A stretch of DNA of 64,000 bases from CAZBYL01 sp964496275 (GTDB lineage Bacteria; Synergistota; Synergistia; Synergistales; Synergistaceae): positions 43,832-107,831 of the forward strand of contig CAZBYL010000001.1 in the NCBI GenBank assembly GCA_964496275.1, in the 5' to 3' direction. The notes below the pieces were generated by a model. The model made no database searches and was not told the DNA's origin. It worked only from the letters and a program-made list of their open reading frames with translations. Positions 38,090 to 47,027 of the stretch are shown one piece after another (the stretch's first letter is position 1; each line of letters begins with the position of its first letter). The translations under genes and the position numbers were made by a program.

Positions 38090-39349
38090 TCAGTCAGCCA
38101 ATTCAATATCCGCCCCTATGGCTCTCAGTTTTGCAGGCATATTCTCATATCCGCGCCATACATGCTGCAAGTCACACACTGTCGATTCACCGTCTGCAGC
38201 AAGTCCCATCAAGATAAGTGCGGCACCTGCCCTCAAATTCGATGACTCAACAGTGGACGGCTGTATTTTGGAAACGCCCGTGACTATCGCTACATTATCC
38301 TGAACTTCAATCTTCGCGCCCATTTTTTTGAATTCCTCTATGTGGTTAAGGCGTGAATCAAACACACTCTCATGTATCACGCTTGTTCCCGAGGCTGTAC
38401 ATAGCGCCGCCATCATTTGCGGCTGCATGTCAGTCGGGAAACCCGGGTAAGGAAGAGTCTTAATAGTTACCCCTTTAAACGTGTCGGAATACTTGACTGT
38501 AACTTCATTATTAAAAATATCAACAACAAGGCCGGCCTCTTCAAATTTATCGAGTATCGACGAAATGAGTTCGGGCGTTATACCACGAACAGTTACTGCG
38601 CCCTTGGTGATTATTCCGGCTGTAAGGTATGTTGCGGCCTCAATTCTGTCAGGTATGATTTCGCCTAATGCCGAATGCAGATCGTCTTGTCCTGTAATTT
38701 TAATAACAGGTGTTCCATCTCCCTTGATCTGGCTCCCCATAAGTCTCAATACGTCGGCTAAATTTTCAATTTCAGGCTCGCGCGCCGCGTTCTCGATATA
38801 CGTTACGCCTTCAGCAAGGGAAGCCGCCATCATCAGGTTCTCCGTTGCACCGACAGAAGGAAAATCAAGTGTAATAGTAGTACCTTTTAGACGCCCTGAT
38901 GTCGCGGCATATACAGAACCGTGATTCAGGTCTATGTCTGCTCCCATTTTTGCAAGCCCTTTCAAGTGAAAATCAAGGGGCCTGCTCCCTAGAACGCAGC
39001 CGCCGGGCAATGGCAAAACCGCTTTGCCGCATCTTGCCACAAGGGGACCAAGCACAAGAGACGAGGCTCTCATCTTGCGAACCAAGTCGGCCGGAGTTTC
39101 CGAATTTAATTCATCCGGGACAGAAATGGTCATGAAATTATCTTTAAATGCCACATCAGCTCCAAGGTCACGCAAAAGCGCGCACATCGTGTTGATATCG
39201 TATAAATTGGGAACCTTCTCAAGTGTCAAGGTCTGCCCCTTTAGAAGAATTGATGCTGCCATGACCGGCAATGCCGCATTTTTTGCACCCTGAACGTCAA
39301 TGGTTCCGCACAGAGGCTTTCCGCCGCGAATCAGCATTTTATCTTGCAA
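38090..39349 (-). CDS. murA: UDP-N-acetylglucosamine 1-carboxyvinyltransferase
   Basis: First committed step of peptidoglycan synthesis: adds enolpyruvate from PEP to UDP-GlcNAc. The 419-residue protein has the two-domain inside-out barrel, starting LIRGGKPLCGTIDVQGAKNA with the active-site Lys. The loop LPGGCVLGSRPLDFH contains the Cys that fosfomycin alkylates, so the enzyme is predicted to be fosfomycin sensitive. The second domain has PGFPTDMQPQMMA. It lies in the run between wecB and the P-loop/Asp23 fusion, with 24 and 47 base gaps. Confidence 0.98.
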   Translation of the reverse strand: MQDKMLIRGGKPLCGTIDVQGAKNAALPVMAASILLKGQTLTLEKVPNLYDINTMCALLRDLGADVAFKDNFMTISVPDELNSETPADLVRKMRASSLVLGPLVARCGKAVLPLPGGCVLGSRPLDFHLKGLAKMGADIDLNHGSVYAATSGRLKGTTITLDFPSVGATENLMMAASLAEGVTYIENAAREPEIENLADVLRLMGSQIKGDGTPVIKITGQDDLHSALGEIIPDRIEAATYLTAGIITKGAVTVRGITPELISSILDKFEEAGLVVDIFNNEVTVKYSDTFKGVTIKTLPYPGFPTDMQPQMMAALCTASGTSVIHESVFDSRLNHIEEFKKMGAKIEVQDNVAIVTGVSKIQPSTVESSNLRAGAALILMGLAADGESTVCDLQHVWRGYENMPAKLRAIGADIELAD

Positions 39350-39396
39350 TCACATCCACTCCAGTCTTTGCGCAACACTCATCTAAATATAAAAAA

Positions 39397-40521
39397 CTAA
39401 ATGTTAAAGTGCAGCTTCAATGCCTCTGCTATCTGAATTGAAGCGGTGCCGTCTCCAAACGGCTGTCCGTCACATTTACGCTCGATTTTCTCTATGCTGG
39501 ATTTATTATTCAGCAAATCATTTGCATGAAGCAAGATTCTTTCTTTGTCCACACCGACAATTATACCGCTGCCGTGCTCCACCGCCTCAGGGCGTTCTGT
39601 TACATCTCGCAGTATCAGAACAGGCTTCTTAATTGCGGATGCCTCTTCCTGTACTCCGCCGCTGTCGCTTAATATGAAAAGCGAGTTATTCATAACCCAA
39701 ACAAAATCAGGGTAATCAAGAGGGTCACAGAGTATAACACGTTCTCTTCCTTCAAGATGTTTCTTTATTATCTCTCTCACCGCAGGATTTTTGTGCATCG
39801 GTATTATCATCCAAAGCTGTTTGTGCGAATCAAGAAGTTCGGTGAGAGCCGAACAAATATCTTCCAGTGGTGCTCCCCACGATTCTCTTCTATGTGCGGT
39901 AACGAGGAGAAACTGAGCATTATCGGGAAGGGGCGCAAACTCTTTAAGCGACGGTTTTGAAGTGTTGGCGGCTGTATACAACAGCGCGTCTATTACGGTA
40001 TTTCCCGTAACAGATATTCCGTCCTCACAAGTCCCCTCCTTTAGTAGATTTTCTTTTGCCAGGTCAGTGGGCGCAAAAGACCACGTGGTTATCCTATCAG
40101 TGAGCACTCTATTCATTTCCTCAGGAAAGGGAAGGTACATGTTGCCGCTCCTGAGTCCTGCCTCAACATGCCCGACAGGTATCTTTCTGTAGAAAGCAGC
40201 AATTGCAGCCGCGAACGTAGTTGTGGTGTCTCCATGTACAAGCACCGCATCCGGCTTAACCGCATCAAAGTATTCTCCCGCTCCGGTAAGAACGGCGGAA
40301 GTTATGTGATCCAAGGTTTGGCGATCCTTCATTATATGCAGATTAACATCTGCAACAAGTCCAAAGTGTCCCAATGCCTGATCAAGCATTGCCGCATGCT
40401 GACCTGTTGCAAGTATTTTTACATCGAAGCAGTCTTGTTTTTGCAACGCAATTACCACAGGCGCCATTTTTATAGCTTCAGGGCGTGTTCCAACCACACA
40501 AACAATCGTCTTCTTATTCAA
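39397..40521 (-). CDS. wecB: UDP-N-acetylglucosamine 2-epimerase (non-hydrolysing)
   Basis: Interconverts UDP-GlcNAc and UDP-ManNAc, a precursor for surface polysaccharides. The 374-residue protein has the GT-B-like layout. It starts VCVVGTRPEAIKMAPV and has HGDTTTTFAAA, VGHVEAGLRSGNMYLPFPEE and SDSGGVQEEASAIKKPVL, all blocks of the family with the catalytic Asp, Glu and His. It is next to a WecA-like transferase, so both likely feed an enterobacterial-common-antigen-like or teichuronic-type glycan. A ManNAc dehydrogenase gene is not in the window. Confidence 0.96.
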   Translation of the reverse strand: MNKKTIVCVVGTRPEAIKMAPVVIALQKQDCFDVKILATGQHAAMLDQALGHFGLVADVNLHIMKDRQTLDHITSAVLTGAGEYFDAVKPDAVLVHGDTTTTFAAAIAAFYRKIPVGHVEAGLRSGNMYLPFPEEMNRVLTDRITTWSFAPTDLAKENLLKEGTCEDGISVTGNTVIDALLYTAANTSKPSLKEFAPLPDNAQFLLVTAHRRESWGAPLEDICSALTELLDSHKQLWMIIPMHKNPAVREIIKKHLEGRERVILCDPLDYPDFVWVMNNSLFILSDSGGVQEEASAIKKPVLILRDVTERPEAVEHGSGIIVGVDKERILLHANDLLNNKSSIEKIERKCDGQPFGDGTASIQIAEALKLHFNI

Positions 40522-40538
40522 GGCTACTCCTCCAGTTT

Positions 40539-41435
40539 TTAAAATAATTCAAAGAATTTTAAGCCAATCAGGTTCAATCCGAAAACAACAATTACAAAAT
40601 GAACCGTACCCATTACGACAAGAGTCATAACCTTCGACAGGCCAAGATCTTGAAGTTTGTGGTGAGCATGGCCTCTGTCAGGGGCAAACGGCGATTTTTT
40701 TGTAAGAATACGTCTTGTCATTGCAATCAATGTGTCAATGACAGGAACGCCTCCTATAAACAAAAGTAAGAATGAAAGGGAAATAAAGCCCTTGCCGAAA
40801 AGATCCGGAAAAATGCTCCACAGCAGGTGTGAAGCGCAAATATAACCAAGAAGAGTGCTGCCTCCATCCCCCAAAAAGGTTCGCGGAGAAGGGAAATTCC
40901 ACAGAAGAACGCCGAAAACAAGCCCGGAAAACGGCAGCCACACGTCAATATTCCCTGTGGCCAGTGCGGCCACAGAGGTAAGCAAAGTCATGGTAAGACA
41001 GAGGCCGTCCATACCATCAATAAGATTAAAGGCATTTGTTGCGCCGGCTATCCAAACAACAAACAAACAGCGCTGCCACAAAGGTACCGGCAGCGGATAC
41101 GCAATCCACGCGGCAGCGGCAAGATGAAAAACGAGCCTGAAAAGCGGCGGCAGCGGATGCATGTCATCCATGTACCCAATGATAAAAACAAGGGTAGCAC
41201 CGGTTGCGATATATGGGACTTCCACACCGGGATTCGCCGTAAACAATGCCCAAAGCAAGTATCCGCTCCACAATACGATTCCAGCACCGCGCGGCATTAC
41301 GCTGAGATGCTTCTTTCTTCCGCCGGGCTTGTCAAGCAATCTGAACTTTCTTGCCAAACCGATGGATACAGGAGTGGCAATCAACCCCCACAAAAAAGTG
41401 ACAAGGGTGAACAGATATATGGAGAGCATCAGCAC
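40539..41435 (-). CDS. WecA/TagO-like undecaprenyl-phosphate sugar-1-phosphate transferase
   Basis: Integral membrane protein of the PNPT family that starts a lipid-linked glycan by moving a sugar-1-phosphate, usually GlcNAc-1-P, to undecaprenyl phosphate. At 298 residues with about ten helices it is slightly shorter than most. Diagnostic motifs are GYMDDMHPLPP (Asp pair, about residue 87), NAFNLIDGMDGL, FLGDGGSTLLGY and the WecA-type RGHAHHKL loop near residue 255 that marks the non-MraY branch. It follows the rpiB-upp fusion by 23 bases and precedes wecB by 18. The exact sugar is not evident. Confidence 0.92.
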   Translation of the reverse strand: MLMLSIYLFTLVTFLWGLIATPVSIGLARKFRLLDKPGGRKKHLSVMPRGAGIVLWSGYLLWALFTANPGVEVPYIATGATLVFIIGYMDDMHPLPPLFRLVFHLAAAAWIAYPLPVPLWQRCLFVVWIAGATNAFNLIDGMDGLCLTMTLLTSVAALATGNIDVWLPFSGLVFGVLLWNFPSPRTFLGDGGSTLLGYICASHLLWSIFPDLFGKGFISLSFLLLFIGGVPVIDTLIAMTRRILTKKSPFAPDRGHAHHKLQDLGLSKVMTLVVMGTVHFVIVVFGLNLIGLKFFELF

Positions 41436-41457
41436 ACCCCTTTCATATCACTTATCG

Positions 41458-42570
41458 TTATTTTGTACCGAAAAGCCTATCGCCCGCATCGCCAAGCCCC
41501 GGGACGATATAGCCATGGTCGTTAAGATGGCTGTCAACGGCGGCAGTATAGATATCCACATCAGGATGCTCATTGTGGAAGGTCGCTATACCTTCGGGCG
41601 CAGCAAGGAGAGATACCAGAGAAATCCTCTTGCCTCCGCGGTCCTTAATGTGGCTGATGGCTGCGGCGGCTGAACCTCCGGTCGCCAGCATCGGATCAAC
41701 GACAAATATATCACGCTCCGATATGTCATTGGGCAGTTTACAATAGTAATCAACCGGCTTTAGTGTAACTGGGTCTCTATAAAGACCTATATGCCCAACC
41801 TTTGCATTGGGAACTAATTTAAGAATTCCCTCAACCATACCCAGACCGGCTCTCAAAACAGGAACTATGGCAAGTTTCTTACCCGAAAGTGTAAAGACAT
41901 TTGTTTTCGCTACGGGTGTTTCAATTTCGACCTCTTCAAGAGATAGATGCCTCGTGATTTCGTATACCATAAGCCCCGCAACTTCCTGCACGAGGTCTCT
42001 GAAATCTTTTGAAGATGTTTCTTTGTTTCTCATGAGCCCAAGCTTGTGGCACACAAGCGGGTGATCTATAACAACCGTGCGCCCGCCCATAGAAGCACAA
42101 CCGCAGGAAGGCAGGGTTTCGGAAACTCTGTCCTGTTCGTAAGCATTAATTTTGTCTATTCTGAAAGAGTGGCGCCCCGCCTCAAAATCGGTGGAAAGCC
42201 ATGTCTTAACTATGTCTTTTGCAATTTCAGTGCCTGTAACTCTGCTGCCGATGACCAAAACATTGGCATTATTATGTTTTCTGCTCATCTCAGCAGTAAA
42301 ATGGTCATGACAAAGAGCCGCACGAATACCATTAACCTTATTTGCTACTATACTCATGCCTATGCCCGTGCCGCAGAACAGTATTCCCAACTCGGCTTTG
42401 CGGCTTGCTACAGATTCCGCTGTTTTAAACCCCCAATCGGGATAATCTACCTTTAAATCTCCCGACGCAGTTCCGCAATCCAGTATTTCATAACCGGCAG
42501 CTTCCAGTTCATTTTTAATGTTTTCTTTCAGTTCAAAACCTGCATGGTCGGCACCCATTGCTATTTTCAT
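41458..42570 (-). CDS. rpiB-upp: Fusion of ribose-5-phosphate isomerase B and uracil phosphoribosyltransferase
   Basis: A single 370-residue frame with two complete enzymes. Residues 1 to about 147 are Rpi[12 protein letters not shown] with D8 and H9, the active-site Cys66 in [20 protein letters not shown] and GSRVTG. A short linker with CGC leads to Upp (about 160-370): [22 protein letters not shown], the PRPP loop [11 protein letters not shown] (291-301) and the C-terminal [18 protein letters not shown]. RpiB makes ribulose/ribose-5-P, and Upp makes UMP from uracil and PRPP, so the two steps are linked through ribose phosphate. No stop, frameshift or internal start with a strong ribosome site was seen between the parts. 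Confidence 0.93.
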   Translation of the reverse strand: MKIAMGADHAGFELKENIKNELEAAGYEILDCGTASGDLKVDYPDWGFKTAESVASRKAELGILFCGTGIGMSIVANKVNGIRAALCHDHFTAEMSRKHNNANVLVIGSRVTGTEIAKDIVKTWLSTDFEAGRHSFRIDKINAYEQDRVSETLPSCGCASMGGRTVVIDHPLVCHKLGLMRNKETSSKDFRDLVQEVAGLMVYEITRHLSLEEVEIETPVAKTNVFTLSGKKLAIVPVLRAGLGMVEGILKLVPNAKVGHIGLYRDPVTLKPVDYYCKLPNDISERDIFVVDPMLATGGSAAAAISHIKDRGGKRISLVSLLAAPEGIATFHNEHPDVDIYTAAVDSHLNDHGYIVPGLGDAGDRLFGTK

Positions 42571-42598
42571 ATAAATGTTCCTCCAGTACCTATAAATT

Positions 42599-43534
42599 TT
42601 ATTTTAAAATTTTAGAAATTATCTCTCCTGCAAGCGTATAAGGGTCCATGTTCCTTGACGCGAGCTTGTCCAGTACCCCCTCAGACTTGCTTTCGCTCCA
42701 CGAAGCTTCAACCGTGCGTGATATCTCACTGCGCAAAATGGCCTCAACTTCCATTGCAAGCTGCGCATATCTGCGTTTCTTTCCCTCTTCTGAGTTATGC
42801 AGATATTCCCAGTGCTGATTCATAATGTCCTTGGCTGTATCAGCACCGGTGTTATTCTGTGACGATACAAGCGTGACAGGCGGAACCCAGCTACGCTCAC
42901 TCAACATTTTAAGCATTACCTGAACATCGGCGGCAACCTTGTCCGCACCTTCTTTATCGGCCTTATTGACGACAAACAGATCTGCTATTTCCATAATACC
43001 GGCCTTCATAATCTGGACGTCATCGCCCATTCCCGGGACAAGTACCAAACAGACCGTATCGGCAATTTTAATTATGTCCACCTCGGATTGCCCGACACCG
43101 ACAGTTTCTATTATTACGACGTCATACCCGCAAGCGTCCAAAACGAGAGCGGCTTCATGCGTTCCTTTACTTACACCACCCAAATTTCCCCTCGAACCCA
43201 TACTGCGTATGAATACATCATTCTCGAGCGCATGCGACTGCATTCTAAGTCTGTCTCCCAGAATAGCCCCTCCGGTAAAGGGACTGGAAGGGTCAATAGC
43301 AATAACGCCGACCTTTTTATTCTCAGCCCTGAACTGTGCAATGAGACGGTCGACAAAAGTGCTCTTTCCCGCTCCCGGACTTCCGGTTACCCCAATAACC
43401 TGAGCTCTGCCAGTTCTGGGATAAACCTGCTTCATTATCTCTTTTGCACTTGGAGCATCGGCCTCGACAAGGCTTATCAGTCTGCCTATCGCTCTCAAAT
43501 CTCCCGCAAAAGCTTTCTTAAGCATGGTTTCCAT
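42599..43534 (-). CDS. meaB: MeaB/ArgK-family G3E GTPase, cobalamin-enzyme chaperone
   Basis: GTPase that guards and reloads coenzyme-B12-dependent acyl-CoA mutases such as methylmalonyl-CoA mutase. The 311-residue protein has the P-loop [17 protein letters not shown] (about residues 49-65), the metal-binding [16 protein letters not shown], the switch region GSRGNLGG, the ETVGVGQSE motif and the NKAD base-recognition motif. The C-terminal dimerisation arm is present. The mutase and epimerase genes are not in the window; they may lie to the far side of the operon or elsewhere. It lies between the small membrane protein gene and rpiB-upp. Confidence 0.93.
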   Translation of the reverse strand: METMLKKAFAGDLRAIGRLISLVEADAPSAKEIMKQVYPRTGRAQVIGVTGSPGAGKSTFVDRLIAQFRAENKKVGVIAIDPSSPFTGGAILGDRLRMQSHALENDVFIRSMGSRGNLGGVSKGTHEAALVLDACGYDVVIIETVGVGQSEVDIIKIADTVCLVLVPGMGDDVQIMKAGIMEIADLFVVNKADKEGADKVAADVQVMLKMLSERSWVPPVTLVSSQNNTGADTAKDIMNQHWEYLHNSEEGKKRRYAQLAMEVEAILRSEISRTVEASWSESKSEGVLDKLASRNMDPYTLAGEIISKILK

Positions 43535-43552
43535 ATTTAAGCACCCCTCAAT

Positions 43553-43789
43553 TTATTTGTTAAAAAGCACATCTATTCCGGCAAAACAGTAAATACCCAA
43601 CCCAATGGATGCGGCAAAAGTAAAACCCAGCACCATCCGAAGGTACGTAACAAATATAGGACTTCCCGGCCACTTGCCGGACTGTATATTTACAACTATA
43701 CGAGCAAGAAAAAGCGACACCCCGAACAGGGCAAGCGCTACCAATGCCTGCAAATTTACAGTAGGAACCGTCTTAAAAAAATCAAACAA
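43553..43789 (-). CDS. Small membrane protein, unknown function
   Basis: A 78-residue protein with two predicted transmembrane helices (about residues 13-32 and 50-70) separated by a short basic loop with SGKWPGSP. It starts 18 bases before meaB on the same strand and is preceded by the terminator of the next operon, so it is the first gene of the envelope operon. It has no recognised family. The composition and spacing are those of a real gene, and the MFDFFKTVPTVNLQALVALALF start is normal. Confidence 0.65.
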   Translation of the reverse strand: MFDFFKTVPTVNLQALVALALFGVSLFLARIVVNIQSGKWPGSPIFVTYLRMVLGFTFAASIGLGIYCFAGIDVLFNK

Positions 43790-43821
43790 ACAAATGCACC
43801 TCTTCCTGTTAGGGGCGTCCG

Positions 43822-43854
43822 CAACAAAAAAGAGAGGAGAACGCTCCTCTCTTT
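43822..43854 (-). terminator. Terminator of the tig-to-oxidoreductase run
   Basis: Ten-bp arms AAAGAGAGGA and its complement (43829-43838 and 43845-43854) around a 6-base loop, with a continuing T run (TTTTTTGTTGC) in the minus direction. It lies 40 bases after the stop of the Gfo/Idh gene and separates it from the envelope operon. Confidence 0.9.
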
Positions 43855-43894
43855 ATAATAACTCTACTTGCACCGAATGTCATTGACTTATTGC

Positions 43895-44866
43895 TTAAAT
43901 TGCCGAAAGTAGTGAATCTGTATCGCGCTTTTCTTCGTGTATCTGCCTCAAAGCGGCGACACAAACTTCAAGTGCTCTCTTTCCGTCTTTGATTCCAACC
44001 ATAGGCTGGCGTCCGTCCCTAACACAAGAGACAAAATGCTGCAGTTCGAGCTTAAGCGGCTCAGCTTTAGGGAACACAGGGTGTTCTATAACTTCGACCA
44101 TGTTGCCGCCGCTCTGTCTCACGCACCTTTGGACGGAAATATCCTGAGCCTCATAATTTACGGTGATATATCGCTCGGCTTCCGTTATCTCCATTTGCCT
44201 CGACCTTTTTTCCGAAACTCGGCTGACAAGTATCTGAGCCATCGCACCGTTTGCAAACATGAGCTGCGCCGAAGCTATATCTTCATGGTTCGTTCTGATA
44301 CACCTGCCCATTGCGGAGATGGAAACGAGGTCAGAATTTATCATAGACAAAATTATATCAACATCATGTATCATCAGATCGAGCACGACCCCGACATCGG
44401 AAATTCTGGGGGAAAACGGCCCCATTCTGTGAGTCTGGATAAGATATGGATCCTTGACAAATTCCCTTACGTGCTGAACGGCGCTGTTAAACCGCTCAAT
44501 GTGACCAACCTGCAGAATCAAGCCCTTCTTATTGGCAAGATGTAAAAGTTTTTCGGCTTCATCAACACTCGTTGTCACAGGCTTCTCGATAAGGCAGTGT
44601 ACACCGCTCTCCATAGCTGTCTTAGCTACTTCGAAGTGCATACTTGTAGGAACAACAATGCTTAAAGCATCAGGCTTTGCATGCTTGATAAAGTACTCTA
44701 TGTCAGTAAAGGCAGGCACACCAAGAGGGTCAGCTATAGAGTGAACTCTCTCCTCGTTGATATCCATAACGCCAACAAGATGCGCTCCAAGTATTTCGGT
44801 ATACACTCTCGCATGGTGCATACCAAGGTGTCCTACGCCTATTACTCCGACTTTTATGTCGTCCAT
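43895..44866 (-). CDS. Gfo/Idh/MocA-family NAD(P)-dependent oxidoreductase
   Basis: A 323-residue sugar- or inositol-type dehydrogenase. The N-terminus IKVGVIGVGHLGMHHARVY is the Rossmann NAD loop, and CLIEKPVTTSVDEAEKLL is the Gfo/Idh EKP motif. The C-terminal half is the substrate-binding alpha/beta domain. The ATG at 44866 is used because AAGAGGTG sits six bases upstream; a GTG three codons earlier overlaps that site. It resembles UDP-sugar or acetylated-sugar 3-dehydrogenases of surface-glycan pathways, such as the family with LpxX/WlbA, but the substrate is not proven. It is the last gene of the run from tig. Confidence 0.85.
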   Translation of the reverse strand: MDDIKVGVIGVGHLGMHHARVYTEILGAHLVGVMDINEERVHSIADPLGVPAFTDIEYFIKHAKPDALSIVVPTSMHFEVAKTAMESGVHCLIEKPVTTSVDEAEKLLHLANKKGLILQVGHIERFNSAVQHVREFVKDPYLIQTHRMGPFSPRISDVGVVLDLMIHDVDIILSMINSDLVSISAMGRCIRTNHEDIASAQLMFANGAMAQILVSRVSEKRSRQMEITEAERYITVNYEAQDISVQRCVRQSGGNMVEVIEHPVFPKAEPLKLELQHFVSCVRDGRQPMVGIKDGKRALEVCVAALRQIHEEKRDTDSLLSAI

Positions 44867-44915
44867 TACATTCACCTCTTAACACAAATTTGTAACTCCG
44901 ACGTTTATAGTATTC

Positions 44916-45695
44916 TCACCTAAGAGGTGTGTTTTGTGGCACTCCTGCGATTAAAAATAACCGTCTGTTTTTATCTCCCGCACGGTAAGAATAAAATTTA
45001 TCATTACCGCAAAGCGTGCACTCATCATACTCGTATATATTGTCAGCCGAAACGCCCAGATTACGCAGTTGAGATCGTATTTCTCCCCTAATATTGATAT
45101 AAGCGGAATCTCCTTCAAGACGAATATTATACTTCGAGAATGAGGAAATTGCTTCCTGCGTCTTGGTGTCATTTAGATCTCGACTGTAGCATGATGAACA
45201 AATCGACGGCCCAATCCAAGCATAAACGGCAGAAAAATCAAACACCGGATAAATTTTCTTTAGAAATGTAAAAGAGGCTGAAGAAATATTCCTGAGAGTT
45301 CCGACAAACCCTGAGTGTAAAATAAAAAGCCATGGTTTCGGCAGCCAAGACCCAATAACGACAGGAGTACAGTCTGCAAATCTCAAACTGCCCATACATG
45401 GCGAATTTGCATCAAAATATATCCCGTCCGCCTCAGGTCTTAAAGGTATGGCGTTCTCCTTGTGCGCACAAAGTATATCTGTCCCATGCACCTGATGAGG
45501 GGCAACGAGCTTGGCATTATTGTAGCGGCTTGACATCTGCTTCCACACAATAGCCGGATCACCCTCGGCAGCATCATTGACATTACTTCTGCAAAATAAT
45601 TCGACATCAAATATATTACACAGTTTGGGCGGCATTGAAAATCTTACGCGGTTCCCATCCGCATCCGCGTAGGTCTCAAATCCCCTGTGCTCCAT
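44916..45695 (-). CDS. pgeF: Multicopper-polyphenol-oxidase-like protein (PgeF/YfiH family)
   Basis: A 259-residue single-domain protein of the laccase-domain YfiH family. Members have purine nucleoside phosphorylase or adenosine deaminase activity and are said to prevent misincorporation in peptidoglycan. Metal-site residues are visible: His in LVAPHQVHGTDIL, Cys in FADCTPVVIG and His in LFILHSGFVGTLRN, where HAGWRG is usual. IGPSICSSCY follows. The variant HSGFVG is a small departure. It sits between folC and the Gfo/Idh oxidoreductase. Direct role in this organism is not clear. Confidence 0.88.
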   Translation of the reverse strand: MEHRGFETYADADGNRVRFSMPPKLCNIFDVELFCRSNVNDAAEGDPAIVWKQMSSRYNNAKLVAPHQVHGTDILCAHKENAIPLRPEADGIYFDANSPCMGSLRFADCTPVVIGSWLPKPWLFILHSGFVGTLRNISSASFTFLKKIYPVFDFSAVYAWIGPSICSSCYSRDLNDTKTQEAISSFSKYNIRLEGDSAYINIRGEIRSQLRNLGVSADNIYEYDECTLCGNDKFYSYRAGDKNRRLFLIAGVPQNTPLR

Positions 45696-45716
45696 GTGTA
45701 ATCCCCTTTTCCAAAT

Positions 45717-47024
45717 CTAAATGCTAAGTTTTTCGATGTTGTTCTTTAAGTACCCTACCAAGTATAAACTTCCGCAGCAAACAGTTGTTCCTTTGTTTGC
45801 TATCGACTTGTTTACCGCTTTGACGGGATCACTTACTGACTCGGAGACATTAAGACCGGAAGCAGAAGCCAGTTTCTTGAGTTCATCTGACTTCATTGAG
45901 CGTTCCATGCCGGGTATTTCCGTGCAAATAACGGTTGGCTCTGCTTTACTAAGCAGAGCAAGTACAGATGAGATATCTTTGTCCTTCATCATAGCCAAGA
46001 CAATATTAAGTTCACCGTTAGGCACAATTTGAAGCAGAGTCTCAACAAGTCTGACCATGGCATGTGGGTTATGAGCTCCGTCCAAAATCACCAGCGGATT
46101 TTTTGAAATTGCCTCCAAACGCCCCGGCCATTTTGTGTTCATGACTCCGTTGCAGATTGAGTGTAAGTCAATATTGGTGAACTGCTTTTTAAGGCACAAC
46201 ACTCCCGCAATGGCAAGAGCCGCGTTTTCGGCCTGGTGATTTCCAATAAGATTTGTATGAAAATCGGCGCAAAAATCCCTGTTTTCCAGACTAAAATCTG
46301 TGCCTTGCGGTGATACTTTAACGCTGCCGCATTTATATTCTCTATTTACAATATGAGCGTGGGAACATTTTTTTCGTGCCGTTTCAAGAAAAAGTTCGTC
46401 TATGCAGGATTCGCCGCCTGCAAACACAGCGTGAGAATCTTTCCTCATTACAGCAAACTTTTCCGACGCAATATCCCATATTGTCGGACCGAGAAACTCG
46501 GTATGATCCAGTCCGATAGGGGCGACAACGGTCAGCACTACGTTTTTTAATATGTTGGTCGCATCAAGACGCCCGCCCAAACCTGCTTCCACTACGGCAA
46601 TATCAACACATTCAGAATCGATTATCATAAATGCGATTGCAGTAATCAGCTCAAAATATGTCGGTGCATTGCCATTAAAATAGGAATCATTTTTTACAAT
46701 CTGTTCCGCGATATCCGTATAGCGCAGCCACTTCTCGGCTGAGACTGGAGCGCCGCCAATAATCAGCCTCTCTCCAAAGGACACAAGGTGAGGACTGGTG
46801 TATAGGGCAGTTTTATAGTTTGAAGCGTCGAGGATTGATGTTATTGTAGCTGCAGTTGAGCCCTTGCCGTTTGTGCCGACTACATGAACTGCTGAAAATT
46901 TAGCTTGCGGATTGCCTACGCGTGCAAGCAACCTAGATAGCCTTGCAAGGCCGGGCACAATACCCGGGCTTGCAAGGTCAGTCAATCTGTTTTCCAGATT
47001 TGTAAAAAGTTCTGTTTCGTTCAT
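45717..47024 (-). CDS. folC: Bifunctional folylpolyglutamate / dihydrofolate synthase
   Basis: Adds glutamate to dihydropteroate or to folates, keeping them in the cell. The 435-residue protein has the Mur-ligase-like ATP loop VVGTNGKGSTAATITSILD (about residues 47-65), the ALYTSPHLVSFGERL segment, the VEAGLGGRLDATNI motif and LDGAHNPHAM in the C-terminal domain. It directly follows valS with only three bases between, the same order as in many Firmicutes. No other folate gene is nearby. Confidence 0.96.
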   Translation of the reverse strand: MNETELFTNLENRLTDLASPGIVPGLARLSRLLARVGNPQAKFSAVHVVGTNGKGSTAATITSILDASNYKTALYTSPHLVSFGERLIIGGAPVSAEKWLRYTDIAEQIVKNDSYFNGNAPTYFELITAIAFMIIDSECVDIAVVEAGLGGRLDATNILKNVVLTVVAPIGLDHTEFLGPTIWDIASEKFAVMRKDSHAVFAGGESCIDELFLETARKKCSHAHIVNREYKCGSVKVSPQGTDFSLENRDFCADFHTNLIGNHQAENAALAIAGVLCLKKQFTNIDLHSICNGVMNTKWPGRLEAISKNPLVILDGAHNPHAMVRLVETLLQIVPNGELNIVLAMMKDKDISSVLALLSKAEPTVICTEIPGMERSMKSDELKKLASASGLNVSESVSDPVKAVNKSIANKGTTVCCGSLYLVGYLKNNIEKLSI

Positions 47025-47027
47025 TGT

